A stretch of 64,000 nt of DNA, taken from contig CM023454.1 in assembly GCA_013339765.2 (NCBI GenBank), forward strand, positions 38,522,950-38,586,949, in the 5' to 3' direction. The stretch is from Haemaphysalis longicornis (lineage: Eukaryota > Arthropoda > Arachnida > Ixodida > Ixodidae). The notes below the pieces were generated by a model, which had not been told where the DNA came from, made no database searches, and saw only the letters and a program-made list of their open reading frames with translations. The position numbers were made by a program, and so were the translations under genes. Of the stretch, positions 34,815 to 47,440 are shown piece by piece. The stretch's first letter is position 1; every line of letters starts with the position of its first letter.

Positions 34815-35236
34815 ATGAGCATTACGCGAAACTTATATAATCAGCTGCAGCATTACTGGCACCAAGCTCTTGTAATGCAGCTTCGTTGTTATCCTTGTAG
34901 CTGGAAGTGTGCTGCACTGGCACAAGGAAGCAGCAACAACTGCATCCTGCTGTATCCAAGCGCTTTTTGCCAACTTTTCAGACTGTTTCCATATGAATTT
35001 CTAATCGTGCATCATCAGAGGTGGCTGTACAACTACCGATATCATCGTTTTTCCGGCCAGTATCTGCGTTAACCGTGCATGTGTCTGGGGTTGCTTCCAC
35101 CGAACCGGGCCTCCTATAAAAGGAATGCATCTACGGACACTCTTGGCATTGGCACTCGACAGCAGCAGCAGCGTCGTCCCGATGATTGCAAGCGCTTTTT
35201 TTGGACTTTGCAGGTTGGTTATTTTAACCTGCTGTG

Positions 35237-36230
35237 ATGTTTGGTAGTTCATGCACACTGTATTTCGCAGCTGCTGCTTCTGCTGTTGGTGCCAATATGT
35301 CAACTGACCCTGAATGGGAGTATTTGTTATGTCAGGATGTTGTGCGTCAGGTTGAAATGTACTTGACATGCACAAAATGTGACTATGACTACCACCTGTG
35401 TAAATGCTTCGGCGTATCTGCTCCTAGCTTTCGCTATAGAAGTGAGTCTCCTAATGTAACCAGGATTTGCGTGACAAGTGAAACAGCATTGAAAAAGTGT
35501 GGAAGTTGTTGCTACCCAATCTGAATGATCCAGCTTGGCTGCACAACTGAAGACATTGAATGACAATGTCGCAAGTTTACTACCTATCTTAGGTAAGTTC
35601 AAACTTCTCCTAACAGTTCGAAATACCAGGGCTTCTACGGCGTTTCTCACCAAGAAATACAACAGCGCACTCACTAAGGTTGAAAAACAAAACTCTGATA
35701 GTGCTGCCCTGAAGAAACGTGTTGACTGTATTGAATCTGCTACCTCCCCCACGATCAAGCAAATCAGGTTAGAACTAAACCAGATCGAACAGTATAGTTG
35801 CCGGCAGCACTTGAACTTCTTGGGTTTGCTCGAGAAGAACATCGGGACTTGTTCGAAAAAGCGAATACCGTGGCTCATAAACTTGAACTACCCGAGCTAA
35901 CAAAATCTGACGTTGATGGAATGCACCGTTTGCTCTGAAGCCCTGGAAGAGACCCAGCTGTCATTGGGTGGTGTACGTCAGTTTTCTTGATGGAAAAGTG
36001 GATGCAGGCCAGTACTCACCCAAGGGCCCAAGAACCAGACATGCGTTTGTTTGATAATCTCACGCCTTGGAATAAGCGGCTGGTGGGGGCCTCGTGCAGG
36101 CAAGAGCAGACGAAGTGAGCTATTGTTTTGCATGGCAGAATGACGGACACGTTTTCATTCGAAAGAATCAAGGTGCGAAGGTGATTCGAATCCAAGATGA
36201 GTGTGATCTAAAAAAATGGTCTAATGTGGC
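35237..36230 (+). pseudogene. LINE ORF1: PHD-like zinc finger plus coiled coil
   Basis: Seen: a 96-codon frame (35234-35524) with LTCTKCDYDYHLCKCFGV, a PHD-like Cys/His cluster. A second frame (35535-35900) has leucine/charged heptad-like text (ALTKVEKQNSDSAALKKRVD). A third, after frameshift, reads EKANTVAHKLELPELTKSDV and then RLFDNLTPWNKRLVG (about 36045). Known: this protein is thought to act as a nucleic-acid chaperone for the element RNA. Frame breaks near 35520, 35890 and 35935 make it non-functional. Confidence 0.8.
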
Positions 36231-36339
36231 TGCAGTAGCTGTAATCTTTTAGTACCGCAAATGGCCTCCGCATCTTCCGGCTGTGCTTACCATGATGCTC
36301 CTTCTTAAACAAATAATATATGTTAAAACAAAACGTGTT

Positions 36340-38195
36340 CAGACAAATTTTCGCTGTTCACCTTAATATACACAGTTTTAGAAATAAAGAAGATGAAATG
36401 AACATCTTTACATCCTGCTTGGGCCACAATTATGATGTGTTGGCGTTCAGTAAAACTTGGTACTAGGGTGCTGCTAGCGTAGTTAAATATACGGATATAA
36501 ACTACGAACTATTAATCGAAGAAGCGGAACAGGCGGTGGTGTTGCGTTGTACATGAAGGAGAGCCTTTTGTGTAAAGTTGTTCCTGAATATACTGTGATG
36601 AACTTGGTATTGAATCGCTCTTCATTGCAACAAATGCGCAGGTTCTATGCGTTATTGATCGCTCTCCTTCCCGACACCTGGAATTTAGTTACGACGCTTT
36701 CAATGCAAATTGAGAAGATCTCTAAACTACAAACAAGCCAGTAGTAGTGATGGGTGACTTTTTTATCAATTAACTCCAACTATCTCCTTCGAACACTGAA
36801 TTACAAAACACAGTACATGTCAACGGCTTTACAAACTTATTGATATACCGACAAGAATTACATCTCAGAGTTAAACCCTTCTGAACCTGTATTTACATAT
36901 TGTAAAAAAGAGGATACCATGACTGCGACGCTTACTAGTGACTTAAGTGACCATTTACCTTTCTTTTGTTTTATTCTAAGATTGATCAAGCACAAAACTC
37001 AGGCTTTTTGTGCACCTATAACCTTTAGGGGGATGAAAAGTTGTAATGTAAAACATTTCTGCCAGCTTGTGTCGTCCATTGATTGGAGTGCCCTTTCCTC
37101 AACATCAAATCCCAATACTTTTTATGACTTGTTTTTGCATTTCTTTTTATTACTCTAATAAAACCAGAAAAGCTAGAAAAGCATGAATTACATTTGAATT
37201 CTTAAAAAGAATGAAGAACGCAAGACGTTGTTATATAAATTTGTAAAATGCTGGGGTTAAATGATTTGTATGGATTACAAGATAGAAAAAAAATAAGAAT
37301 GGCCAAAATGATAGCTCGCCTGCAGTGCTGCTCAAGCAAATTTGCGAGATTCCAGTTTCATCCCTCAAAACATAAACTGATATAAAAAAGTTTCTTCAGA
37401 AATCAAAGGTTTCAGTGCCATCTGAACTAAAAATAGAAGAAGATACCTTCAGTAGAAAAAGTTTCGCTCATCTGTTTACACACGCTTTTTGCCCAATGGG
37501 GTGCCACTTCACGTTGCCCGGATCCAAGCGCATATTTTTCTATCTGCTTTAATCGAATTAAGACCGTGATAGATATCACACCTTTGATTGAATCAAAGAT
37601 GTGATAGATCTGATTGGTGAAGTGTTGTGTTACCTAGCAAATTTAATTCTGTCAACAGGCGTATTCTCCTATAACACGAAAATTGCAAATGTCATTCTTC
37701 AAGAAAGAGCTTGTCCGATTGAAGAAATTAATAATTAGTGGCTATTTTCAGCGCTATTATTTTTCTCCAAGGTCACAGAGAAAGTATAAATTCTAGACTA
37801 TCCAGTTACCTTTAAAAGCTGAATTTTTTTCCGGAAATAAGTATGGATTTAGAAAAGGGAAATCTACCGAACTTACGGTAATTGACATCAAGGATAGCTC
37901 TATTCACAACATCGAAAACGTTTTTATTCTGTAAGAACTTTCTTAGACTTATTAAGGCTTTTGATTTATTTAAACATGATATTCTTTTTGTTAAAGTGTC
38001 TTATTTTAATATAACGGGAACAGCTCTTCGGCATTTTTGCCGCTACATATCTGACCGTACGCAATTAGTCTTAGTTCAATCAGAGAGGCACAATTGGCGT
38101 AAGGTGTACTACAGGGCTCATCCTTGGGACCAATTCTATTTATTTAATACATTATTGATATTGATTTCATTTTGTTCACCAAAGATATGGAAGAG
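36340..38195 (+). pseudogene. LINE ORF2: APE endonuclease and partial reverse transcriptase
   Basis: Seen: endonuclease start VHLNIHSFRNKEDEMNIF (about 36358-36410). The SETWY site reads SKTWY, so the catalytic Glu is lost. The GDFN site reads GDFF (about 36750). IDIPTRIT follows at about 36838, and SDLSDHLPFFCFI is intact at about 36940-36975. RT blocks include LSTGVFSYNTKIANVI (about 37650), motif A as KAFDLFKHDILFVK (about 37957) and CRYISDRTQLVLVQS (about 38040). The PQGSSLGPILF block is frame-shifted near 38110-38145. The RT thumb and 3' end are absent because copy B follows directly. Confidence 0.82.
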
Positions 38196-40964
38196 GGTGT
38201 GGGCTTGCTGTATATGTTGAGAAATGTCACTTACATTCTATTATCTATTATCAGAAACCGCTCATGCAAGGGAACTGCAGTCTCCTTTCCTCGTATGCAT
38301 GTATTAATTATATCACTTTACCGACTAGAATAACTTGCAACACAGCCACATTATTAGACGTATGTATCTCCAATGTAGAGCTTCCGCACACTGAGTCTGG
38401 TGTACTATCTTCCGATATTAGTGACCGTTTGCTGCTATTTTGCTTCATACCTCTAAAAAAAATTCCATAACAAACACTGTTACCCATATGATCAGAGATT
38501 TCAATCATCTTCGCTCAACGCCTTTCAAAAACTAATGGAAGATACTGATGGGGAGCCTGAATACAAGATCACAGAAGTCAATGCAGCATATTCTGCTTTC
38601 AGATATGTTCATAACATAATATACCACCGCCTTCCCACAAATAGAAAGGAAATTTATTCCTAAGAAGTTTAAGAAGCCGTGGATGAACCAATCACTTTAC
38701 TCAAGGATAAGGGAGAAACATAACATGTATCACAATCTTCTCAACAGCAAAAATATAACTCTACTTGCTGAGTATAAAAAATATCGAAATACACTCAACA
38801 AACATCTAAAAAACGCAAAAAACTGACTACTATGTATGAACTTTACCCCGCATTCAAAATTATAGTCGTAAATTTTGGCGAGAGGTCAGCAACTTGATCA
38901 ATACAACCAAATGTATGCAACTGGACGAAATAATCAATGCAAATGGTAAATTAACTGGTCACGAGCTATCAAACGCCCAGAATGACTACTTCATTAGGTC
39001 GCTTCTGCAAATTCTGTCACGCAAACTTCTGTAAATAGCTCACTGGGCCTCACCATTCCCTACTCAATTTTATAGTACTCGCGCCCACAATTCCTCAAGA
39101 AGTAGCTACATTGACCCTTTCTTTAAAAAATGACATATCTGCGGGGTAATTATTCCTTTAAAGCACATCTGCGGCGGTATATGCGATGTCTTGTCAGACA
39201 TTGCAAATCTTATGCTGTCAACTAATGTTTTTCCTGAGAATCTCAAATTGGCCGAAGCCGTTTCGGTACACAAAGGAGGCAATATAAATGAACTGTCAAA
39301 TTACCGACCAATTTCCGTTCTGCCTGTGCTGTCCAAAATTTTTGAAGGCATCATCAATTGTTGGATAGCCGATTTTCTGCACAAATTCAATGTGATTGTT
39401 GGTTCACAATATGGGTTCCCATAAAATAAGACCACAGAGCAACCACTGTTTGTTGTTGAAGACAAAATATTAGATAATATTAAAAACAAAATATATAAAC
39501 TTCTCCTAAATTTAGATTTTCACAAGGTATTTTATTGCGTACACTATAAAACCCTTCTTGAGAAACTTTGTAACTATGGGGTTCGAGGTATTTCGTTGAA
39601 CCGATTGCGGAGTTATCTGAGTGATAGGTCACAATATGTTCAAACAAACAACATATCCTCTGATATACAGCTTGTTAAGCATGGTGTACTAAAGCGATCA
39701 GTCCTAGGGCCGTTATTATACTTTACATATATCAATGACCTATCCGGCGTACATAACTCTCCCGATCTGGTAATGTACGCTGATGACACCAAACTTTTCT
39801 TGTCTTCCTGTTCATTACCGGCGCTTCAAAGTAAGGTCAATGCTTATTTAATCAACCTTCGTGATTCGTTACACAAGAATAAGCTTACTTTAAATATACA
39901 TAAAACGAAATATATTATTTTGAAGCCCATCAACACGGGGAAAATATTTGTATACATATTCGTTTCGACAGAATAACAATGAGTCAGGTTTCTTCCCAAA
40001 AATTTCTCGGTGTGCAGTTTAATGAAAATCTTTTGTGGTCTGTTCTAATTTCCGAACTTGCTTCTAAACTAAGTAAAAATGCTGGCCTATTTTATAGACT
40101 TTTCAATCTACTGCCTGTTTGGTTAAAAGTGTCTATGTAAAATGCCCTGTGTTTTTCAAGACTTTCTTATATTAATCTTGTTTGGGGGTACGACCACGTC
40201 TTTCAATTACCAAAAATTACTTGTCCTGCAAAAAAAGGTCCTTGCGGGCCATTGAGGGATATTATGCTGCACCGCGAAACTTACGTACGGAAGCATTGTT
40301 TGGTAAACACTTCACATTAAAGCCGACCAAGTGCATTATCTGCGGCTTCTTCAATACATTTACCAGAATCGGTTGTACTCTGGTCCTGATAGCAACATAG
40401 GTTACAATCTTCGCGTGGTAAAACGAAGAGATCCCCGAACGCGAACACATTATGGTGAACAAAATCTGAGTTATCAAGTACCCAACGCCCTAAACCAAGT
40501 CCCCTTTCCTGCTGCGTTTTTCTATCAGAAACACGTTCAATAAAAAGAATAAACAACATCTCATTAAAGGTGAAAATCTAATGTAAAAATGCAATTTACC
40601 GTCTTCGATTTATGTGCGTATGCGTATGTATGTGTGTGCGTGGATGTGTGTGTATATATCTATATCTCTGTCTTTTTCCACAAGTACTTGAGTCGAATGA
40701 TTCGCTTTATTTCATCCGTGTGTACGAAATTGTACAAGTATCAATTTGTATTTCTCCATGAGTGTGCACATGTTTTGTATCCTAGTAAGTGTTACTGCTT
40801 ATATATTAGTTTTGTATTTTGATTCCTGCCCCTTCTATGTAATAAGTGTTTTTGCGTTTGTATCTGTACTGCTTACAGGCTTAGGGTACCGAGGCCTCGT
40901 CAGGCTTAACCGCATTTTGCCTCGGTCTCCTCTTTTCCGTGAAAAGAAAATAATCTTGACTTCA
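38196..40964 (+). mobile_element. L2/CR1-like LINE copy B (endonuclease C-terminus, RT, 3' UTR)
   Basis: Seen: it starts inside the endonuclease (GLAVYVEKCHLHS at about 38205) and continues through INYITLPTRITCNTATLLDV and SDISDRLLLFCF (38300-38450). A linker KFWREVSNLINTTKCMQLDE lies at about 38872. RT has LSNYRPISVLPVLSKIFEGI (39294-39353), motif A decayed to FHKVFYCVHY, VLGPLLYFTYINDL (about 39700) and intact YADDTKLFL (about 39777). A thumb and C-terminal block run to about 40540. The 3' UTR (40560-40960) contains GGCTTAGGGTACCGAGGCC and ends AATCTTGACTTCACTTCA. Inferred: 5'-truncated copy; inactive. Confidence 0.88.
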
Positions 40965-42200
40965 CTTCACGTCTTTATGCTGACGATACCAATGTTTTTT
41001 TTTCGTCAACTGATTTGGCTTCCGTCATCGCTACTGCGAACTCCTGGTTACAATGGCTTCCGCTCTGGCTGTATGCAATTGAATTACAGCATAATGTTAA
41101 GAACGCAAAATATATCATTTTCTCGTCTTAGAATGGGCCTACGAGAATTCCTTGCCCTCTAACATTCCAATCCCTTCCAAACGAAATAGTTCAAATACAT
41201 GATTTTCTTGGCGTTTTGCTTCACGAAAATCTTCTTTCGAATGTCTACGTAGATTTTGTAAGTACCTTAACACAATTTATTACAGTCCTAAAAAAACTGC
41301 GTCTTTTGTTACCGACACCTGTAAACCGCCAACTGTATTTTTTCCTGTTTCTTCCCGTTTGCTATATTGTCGTTTGGTTTGGGGTGTTATTTCACAGTGC
41401 AAACTTAAATTTCTTGTTTTCATTCAGAAAAGGGATATTCGTTTTATCAGTAACTCACCTATTGCGGTGGATACGTAACCTAATTTTTTATAAAATTTAA
41501 ATATTAGTATTCAATTTATGTACGAATTTAAGTTATCTGAGATCATATACCTAACCCATGTAAGTGAAAGCGAAACCCTTCTTTACAATACACAAACACT
41601 CATGTACACTCTAGGGTTCAGCATACGGTTTAAAAAACAGGATCAGGACGATTTACGGTACCTAATTGTTGGAATGACAGTTGCCAAATCTTTTCTACTA
41701 TCATGCCTTCACAATAGGCCTGATTTATTGTTGTGCTTGTTTATATTCATTTAAAACGAATTAAGATTACCTAATGAATTTATATAAAAACATTGACCTA
41801 ATTGACTACCTTCATGGTCTCTTTGCATTGGTTTATTTAGTGTTAATTCAGATTGTAAATCCGAAGTGTTAACTCGGATTGTTTATTCGAGTGTTTATTG
41901 GGACTGTTTTCAGCTACCATTTTTGTATTAGTGTACTCCTGGTTTTTCTCGTGTCAAATGTTGGGTATTGTAAACTTTTGTGTTGCTATCTGATTATCTC
42001 GTTTTTATTACTTTCTTTCCTTGTTCTCTCTCTGTCTCTTTTTTATGCAAAACGTTTTAAGCCTAAAACGCTCTGTGCTGGCCAGTGTTACCGGGAGCCA
42101 CAGGTCCAGTCATGCGACATGCACGTCGCCTTTAGCCTCACTACCATGTACACCATTCTGGCAAAAATAAAACTTCAAACTTCAAACTTTATTAGAAGCA
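40965..42200 (+). mobile_element. L2/CR1-like LINE copy C (RT C-terminus and 3' UTR)
   Basis: Seen: it starts abruptly at motif C (RLYADDTNVFFSSTDLASVI, about 40966). It continues with QIHDFLGVLLHENL (about 41195), the frame TLTQFITVLKKLRLLLPTPV (about 41265-41325), YEFKLSEIIYLTHV (41518) and DQDDLRYLIV. The 3' UTR ends at about 42195 in AATAAAACTTCAAACTTCAA. Known: L2/CR1 insertions are frequently 5'-truncated like this. It abuts the tail of copy B without spacer. Confidence 0.85.
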
Positions 42201-42510
42201 TGCAAATGCGAAGAGATGTGGCATGACAATCACGCTTTTAGAAATTAGAAGGCAGTGCTTCTCACATCGTACTGCGAAGCGAATGGTTTAATATTCTTTC
42301 CTTGTATTTGCGGTACAGACCTCAAGAACGTCTTCAGCTAGAACTGGCTGAACCGACCCCTTAATATGTACCTTTAGCAAATAAAAATTCAGAGTTCAAT
42401 TTATTGTAGGCTATCGTAATGTCGGCTATATTTGTTAGTCATTAAGTCTGAGTACTCCGTACTAGCGAATGATAGTCTCATGCTAAGCAATTTCAATGCC
42501 CTGTATGTTT
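42201..42510. other. Short flank between LINE copy C and BEL/Pao left LTR
   Basis: No feature was seen. The last five bases (TGTTT, 42506-42510) are the left candidate target-site duplication of the BEL element. Confidence 0.5.
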
Positions 42511-42686
42511 TGTAGAGACAGCGAAGAGACTGACACCCGCGTTACCTGATCGTACACCTCCTCGTTTTCCTCTTTATTGCGTGCTAACGCGCATACCGTG
42601 CAGCCCGCCCTCTTGGTCATCTTCTCTGGTTGAGGTGCGAGGTGCAAGGCGCTTCCCGCCACTGCTTTTCTGAAGGAAATTCAACA
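42511..42686 (-). repeat. BEL/Pao 3' LTR
   Basis: 176 bp; on - it begins TGTTGAATTTCC and ends GTCTCTACA, with TG...CA ends. It matches 49511-49688 along its length with substitutions. Confidence 0.92.
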
Positions 42687-42693
42687 TCCTCCC
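42687..42693 (-). other. Polypurine tract of BEL/Pao element
   Basis: GGGAGGA on -, immediately before the 3' LTR; position and composition fit the plus-strand primer site. Confidence 0.6.
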
Positions 42694-42699
42694 GGTGCC

Positions 42700-44400
42700 A
42701 CGGCGTTGGCGATCGCCTCCAAGGGGCATATACGCTGAGCAGCACGCCGTACTTGTCTGTGTAGGAAGCTGACTGCATAGTATATGTCGATGCCGACCCT
42801 ACCAGTGAACGCCTCAACCACTCTGGCGAGCTTTCATTGCAGCGCCTGCACGTTGTCGTCCTTGACAATCACCAAGTCGCCAACACCTAGTCGGTATGAT
42901 GACAAAGGCATGCAGTGAAGAGCGGAGCCGTAGAGCAGGCAACTATTCTTCCTTCCAACGCTTCTATCGTTGCCGCAGAAGCTCGTATCTGTACTTCACA
43001 CTTATCGGCAAGTGATACGCGGGGGAGCTAGGCCAACATTTGGAAGTTCGTGGTGGTAGTCCCACAGTGCGCTTGTCACTAAAAAGGGTGATGGCGTCAG
43101 TGCAACGGCATCATCGCAATCTTCGCACAGTTGCGTTAGCGGACGGCAGTTGACAACAGCTTATACACCGGCACGTACAGTGATCAGCTCTTCGTTACTC
43201 AGCCTGCATCGTCGAAGAATATGCTTCATCTCCTCTTTGGCTGTCCGGATGATGCGCTTTCTGAAGCCACCACACCACGAAGCTCTTTCAGCGATGAATT
43301 TTAGTTGATCCAGTGAGCAGTTGCGTGGTTCTGGACGCTGTCCGTTAGCAGCGAGCGCAACTGTTTCAAACAGCTGCGCAATCTCTCGGCGTCATCAGAA
43401 TAGTCTGGAGATAGGAGGCCTCGTCTTAACGTTAAACGACGGAAGGCCAGGATGAATGCTCGTGCCGTCATGTCTGGAATGATTTCTCAGTGAACTGCTG
43501 GCGTCACTGCACAGGAAAAAAGGCAATATACAGCATCACAGACTGTTGCGTGGAGAAGAAGTAAAGGGGTCCGCAGGCGTTTACTCTTACGACGCGAACA
43601 GTGGCGTCTCTGCTATGCGGTCTTTTGGTAATCGCGTCACGGGGACAGACGCGGGAAGTAAACGTCGACGGCGACACGGTAAGCACGACAGGAGCACCTT
43701 TCGGACGGTTCGCCAGCCTATGCCGGTCCAAAACCTTTACCAAAGGTCACGAAGAGTAACTTCAACTAAACCGTTCAGACGACGGACATGCGGCAAGAAC
43801 GTTAGATGCTTAACTTCCTCTGACCCATCAAGTTCCTGTAAGCGGCCTCCAACCCTAACCCATCCAGTCAGGCCAACATCTGGCCGTAGGGTGACAACGC
43901 TGGAGCATGATTGCTACGGCTGGTGTGGTTGACATGCGGCGATCTCGGATGGGAAGGAGGTTTCCTGAACAAGCTGGATCCAACACCGCTCCTCCTGATC
44001 TAGTTGAAGTGACGTCAGTGGCCCAGAAAATGTTGGTTGCCTTCGGGCAGCATTGCAAACAATCCTCAAAATTCTGGCGCTTTCTATGAGTCTGGAGCGG
44101 GAGCCGTAGTTCTTGATGTCCAGCAGTGTTGTGGGTGGAGGTTCAGATTGCTGCGAGGTTATGGTTTTGCAAACCGACGCAAGTTCAGTTATCAGCTCAC
44201 TCACTGTTATCGGAGCGCAAGAGGTCGGATGCCAGTTGCGTTCTGGTTCTACCAACCACAGAGGTCCAGTCCACCACGTCCATTTTCGTGTTAGAACTAC
44301 TGCGGCTACTCCGCGCGTCCAAAAGTTGGCCGGGTTGTCCACACACGAACCGCGCCGCCAGGTGAAACGTTGGGTCAACTGCTGAATTTCACCAAAACGG
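42700..44400 (-). pseudogene. BEL/Pao RNase H end and integrase, decayed
   Basis: Seen on -: a 178-codon frame (44450-43914) begins with RFGEIQQLTQRFTWRRGS and DNPANFWTRGVA, the usual VPG..NPADLLSRG-type end of RNase H. It continues LIESARILRIVCNAARRQPT and LDQEERCWIQLVQETSFPSE, the integrase N-terminal region. A core relic at 43743-43504 has ACGPLYFFSTQQSVMLYIAF (the VDFTGPL block). A C-terminal block near 42905-42720 reads DLVIVKDDNVQALQ and RVVEAFTGRVGID. Stops and shifts throughout. Confidence 0.85.
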
Positions 44401-46250
44401 TTCCTCACAAAAGTCTCCAAGCGGTTTTCGTCGCCAGCAGCCTTACGCAATGTTATCGTTAAGTCAGTTCAAAAATAGGCAACACTATATGAGAACTCTG
44501 GCCTTTTACGAGTATAGCGCCTTTACCTCGTCGCTCGAAGCCACGTGAGAAGTTCTGATTGCAGTAGAGAAATCTTCTTCAGTGGTGCAATGCGTGTTTT
44601 TCCCACAAGTAGCCGAACGGTGAAGGCGCCATCGACTACTGGGTGACGTACGAAAACTGCCACGCTGTAGGCATGGGGGCTGTCATCACTGAACAAATGT
44701 ATCGTCGCACTATAATGACCTTGCGATGACAGTAACAAGCAATGTAGAATGTGGAGGGCAATAAGGACCAGGAGCTTTGATACCCATTTCGTCCACATGT
44801 CTTCGATGTCTGGTTGAATAGACTCGTCCTAAGCGATGCCCCGTGGCTAGAGCCCTTGAAATAGCCGTCTACTCTCACGTCAAATGGAGAGATGAAGCCC
44901 AACGAATTAAAGAGCCTGGCGAAGCCTTGTAAAATGATTCGCCTCCTTGATGGTCGGGCTGAAAGGTACGAAAAAACGCCTTGCGTGGTGATGAAGATAT
45001 CATCTGATGAGCGGTCCCGTAGCAAACTGAGTACTTTGATTGGGAAATCTGCTCAGAAACTTTATCAAGGGAGAGCCGGTTGCTCAAGAATTGGGTACAG
45101 AGCAAGGGCGAATTTGAGCACTGTTTTCTAAGCTCCAGTCCTGCATCGCTCAAAATGGCATTTGCTTCCTGGTAAATCTTGAATGAATCCTCTTCGGAAA
45201 ACCGCATATTACTAAGTTGTTCATGTAGAATGACCGTTTTAGGCGCGCTGCAATGTCCAGGTGTGTTGCTTCCACGTTTTCAGGTGGTGCGGCAGAGCGG
45301 CTGACAAGCAAAACCGGGGTAGACGACGCTCCAAAAAAACCTTGGTCATGCGCCATGCGACGATTGTCGGGATAGTATGGTCAAAGGTCGGTAATTGGTC
45401 AATTCACAAGAAACAGAGAGCGTCTCTATCTTCCAATTGAATGCTTATATGGAGGCAGGCCTTCCTGATATCCGCGGTAAGCACGACGGAGTGCAGCTAA
45501 ACAGCAGGAGAAGCTGTAGGAGATCACGACAAAGCTTTATGCCCTCATCAAGCATTTAGTTTATAGACGGGTTCCGGTACTCATGCGATGAGGCATCATA
45601 CGCGACGCGGACCTTGGCAATAACGGCTTGACGTCGGACTATAGCATGATGAGGTAAGTAGTAGACATTCTGTGCGGTGGTTTAGATTTTACTACTCTCT
45701 CAGCGAGGCCTTCCATGAAGTACTCACTAATGGCGCATTCGTACTCCCACAGCAGTTCTGGCTTATGTTGAAACCGCTGAAACTGCCTTTTCAGCCTGCA
45801 TTCAACTACAGTTTGGTTCGTGGATGACGCGAGCCCAGCCAGCTGTGTAGATCAGGAGCGCTACTACGTAGCGACCTGCGCTCTTTTGTAGAGAGCTACG
45901 ACAATGTATGACGGCCAGGTGTTTGTTGACGTCGTGCTACTCCTTGTCTGTGTCGCTTATACTGATGGTGTCCAACACGCGCATCTCTTACAGGTGTCTT
46001 GCTTGGAGTTCCTTGCGCCAATGGTCGGTACAAGCCAGGAACAATGCACTTGCACTGGTGGTACGTGGTGTCAGAAGATGGCAGACGTCTGTGTAGGTTC
46101 CTCAATCGACCCAGACGAAAATTGTCCCCACGGCGCACAGGGTGTCGGTGAAGCGCTCGACACATCCGGTTACAATCCTCCAGTAATTGTCAGAGCCGAT
46201 CAATACGCTCATCATAGAGTACGGAGGTTTATCGGCTTAGGGCTCGTGAG
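44400..46250 (-). pseudogene. BEL/Pao reverse transcriptase and RNase H, decayed
   Basis: Seen on -: IGSDNYWRIVTGCVERFTDT-type text at about 46200-46140, upstream of the RT. An RT palm relic at 45356-45150 has FFGASSTPVLL (normally FGV.ASPFLL), then LKRSFYMNNLVI, where the conserved YVDD site reads YMNN. FSEEDSFKIYQEANAILSDA follows (45205-45146), then TQFLSNRLSLDKVSEQISQS (about 45095) and a linker to RNase H at 44880-44640. The polymerase would be inactive because of the lost aspartates and frameshifts. Confidence 0.85.
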
Positions 46251-46257
46251 ATAACGG

Positions 46258-46600
46258 TTAATTCCGTTCACGCAGCATTGCAATAATGGTGCTCTCTATG
46301 GTCGGGCCCCTTGCTGTACAGATCTCTGGCACTTCCAGAGCTTGGAGGATCAGTTCATTTGATTCAAAGCGGCCACCCAGAGTTATCTTCACCCTTTGGC
46401 ATTTGTACTGGAGTGCGCGGCTACAGTTGCCGAATGTGAACACTGCCAAATCCTTAGTTTCAGTGCTGGGCAATGATAGTGGCTGCTCCTCGTCTTGACG
46501 GATGAAGGACCGTTTTCTTCCGGTATCAAGCAGTATCCGTACCGGCACGTGGCCGCGGTATCCGGACGCCCGCACCGTGATGATTATGAGTAGCTCGAGT
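46258..46600 (-). pseudogene. BEL/Pao aspartic protease
   Basis: Seen: a 105-codon frame with GHVPVRILLDTGRKRSFIRQ, so the D-T-G active site is retained. AVFTFGNCSRALQYKCQRVK and LILQALEVPEIC follow. Known: BEL protease releases gag and pol proteins and shows this FTFG...ALEVPEI plan. It lies between the zinc knuckles and RT as expected. Confidence 0.85.
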
Positions 46601-46631
46601 TACGAGGACGTGCTGCTTGCAGGAGCTGGTG

Positions 46632-47440
46632 TTACCTGCCTTCCTCGTTGTGTTTACAACTCTTTTTTTGAGCTCCGATAGTAGTAGGTGGTCGTGGAGT
46701 GCCCATTGCTCCTCGTCTTGAAATGCCACACAGTGCAGAAAAAGGGCGCCCTGAGCAGTGGTCGCACCTGAGCCATGCTGCTGTGCGCCAATTACGGGCA
46801 GTGTAGCACTTCTTCCCGCACTTGAAATAGCAATGCTTCCAGGACAGCCGTCGGCGCTTTTGCTCCGCTGATAGTGTGGCCTGGCACTTACGCGTCGCGA
46901 GTCCTGGAAGGTCGCAGATGGAGCACTTAGTCTGCGCAGCCATGTAAGGATCAACACCTGGCGATGCGGACCTTTCTGCAGTGCTAGCACGGGTGGTAAT
47001 TGACGTGGTGTCACGTTGCGGTTAACTGGCAATCTCCTTGCAGTGGGGTTCTCGCGTGACACTCAAATCCCTTCTGTGCTTTCAACCTCCGCTTGAAGGA
47101 ACGTTAGGATGGCGTTGACTTGTAGTTCGCTCCCGCCGTGTCGGTCTTCGTGCGCTTGCGGTACAGGATTGCGAGATCCTCTGGCAATGAGCGCATCAGC
47201 ACCCGGTGCAGAACAACTGCATACTGTGAAGACGGCATGCCATATCCAAACAGCCGATCCGGCAGTTGATCTGCTCTTAGACGTCTCGCAGACATAAAAC
47301 TTGAGACAATGACTCAACTGGTTCTATAGAAAGCGGGCTGTCTATGTTGTCATCGAGGAGGACATCCTTTCGGCCATAGCGTTCGGTGAGCCCCTTGATG
47401 TCAATCGTAATATTTGCGTCACTCAAGCGTACATCCTACT
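46632..47440 (-). pseudogene. BEL/Pao gag C-terminal part with zinc knuckles
   Basis: Seen on -: LTERYGRKDVLLDDNIDSPL (about 47390-47330), then DRLFGYGMPSSQYAVVLHRV (about 47260) and a coiled end LQAEVESTEGI (47063). A Cys/His cluster follows at 46943-46632: CSICDLPGLATRKC, CYFKCGKKCYTARN and CDHCSGRPFSALC. Known: BEL gag ends with a helical capsid-like region, then CCHC knuckles that bind genomic RNA. Frame breaks near 47280 and 47060. Confidence 0.82.

Larger units (their letters stand above)
34815..38195 (+). mobile_element. L2/CR1-like LINE copy A with 5' UTR, ORF1 and partial ORF2
   Basis: Seen: a non-coding leader (34815-35235) with repeated AGCGCTTTTTGCCAA/AAGCGCTTTTTTTGGA blocks and TTTTAACCTGCTGTGATG just before ORF1. 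ORF1 (35237-36230) and ORF2 (from about 36340) follow. ORF2 breaks off inside RT at about 38195, where copy B begins. Known: full L2/CR1 elements encode a PHD-finger/coiled-coil ORF1 and an APE-RT ORF2. Inferred: the 5' two thirds of an old full-length insertion. Confidence 0.85.

Noticed and set aside
35327..35878. 183-codon - ORF
   Set aside because: Antisense shadow of the L2/CR1-like ORF1, whose + frames show the zinc finger and coiled coil.
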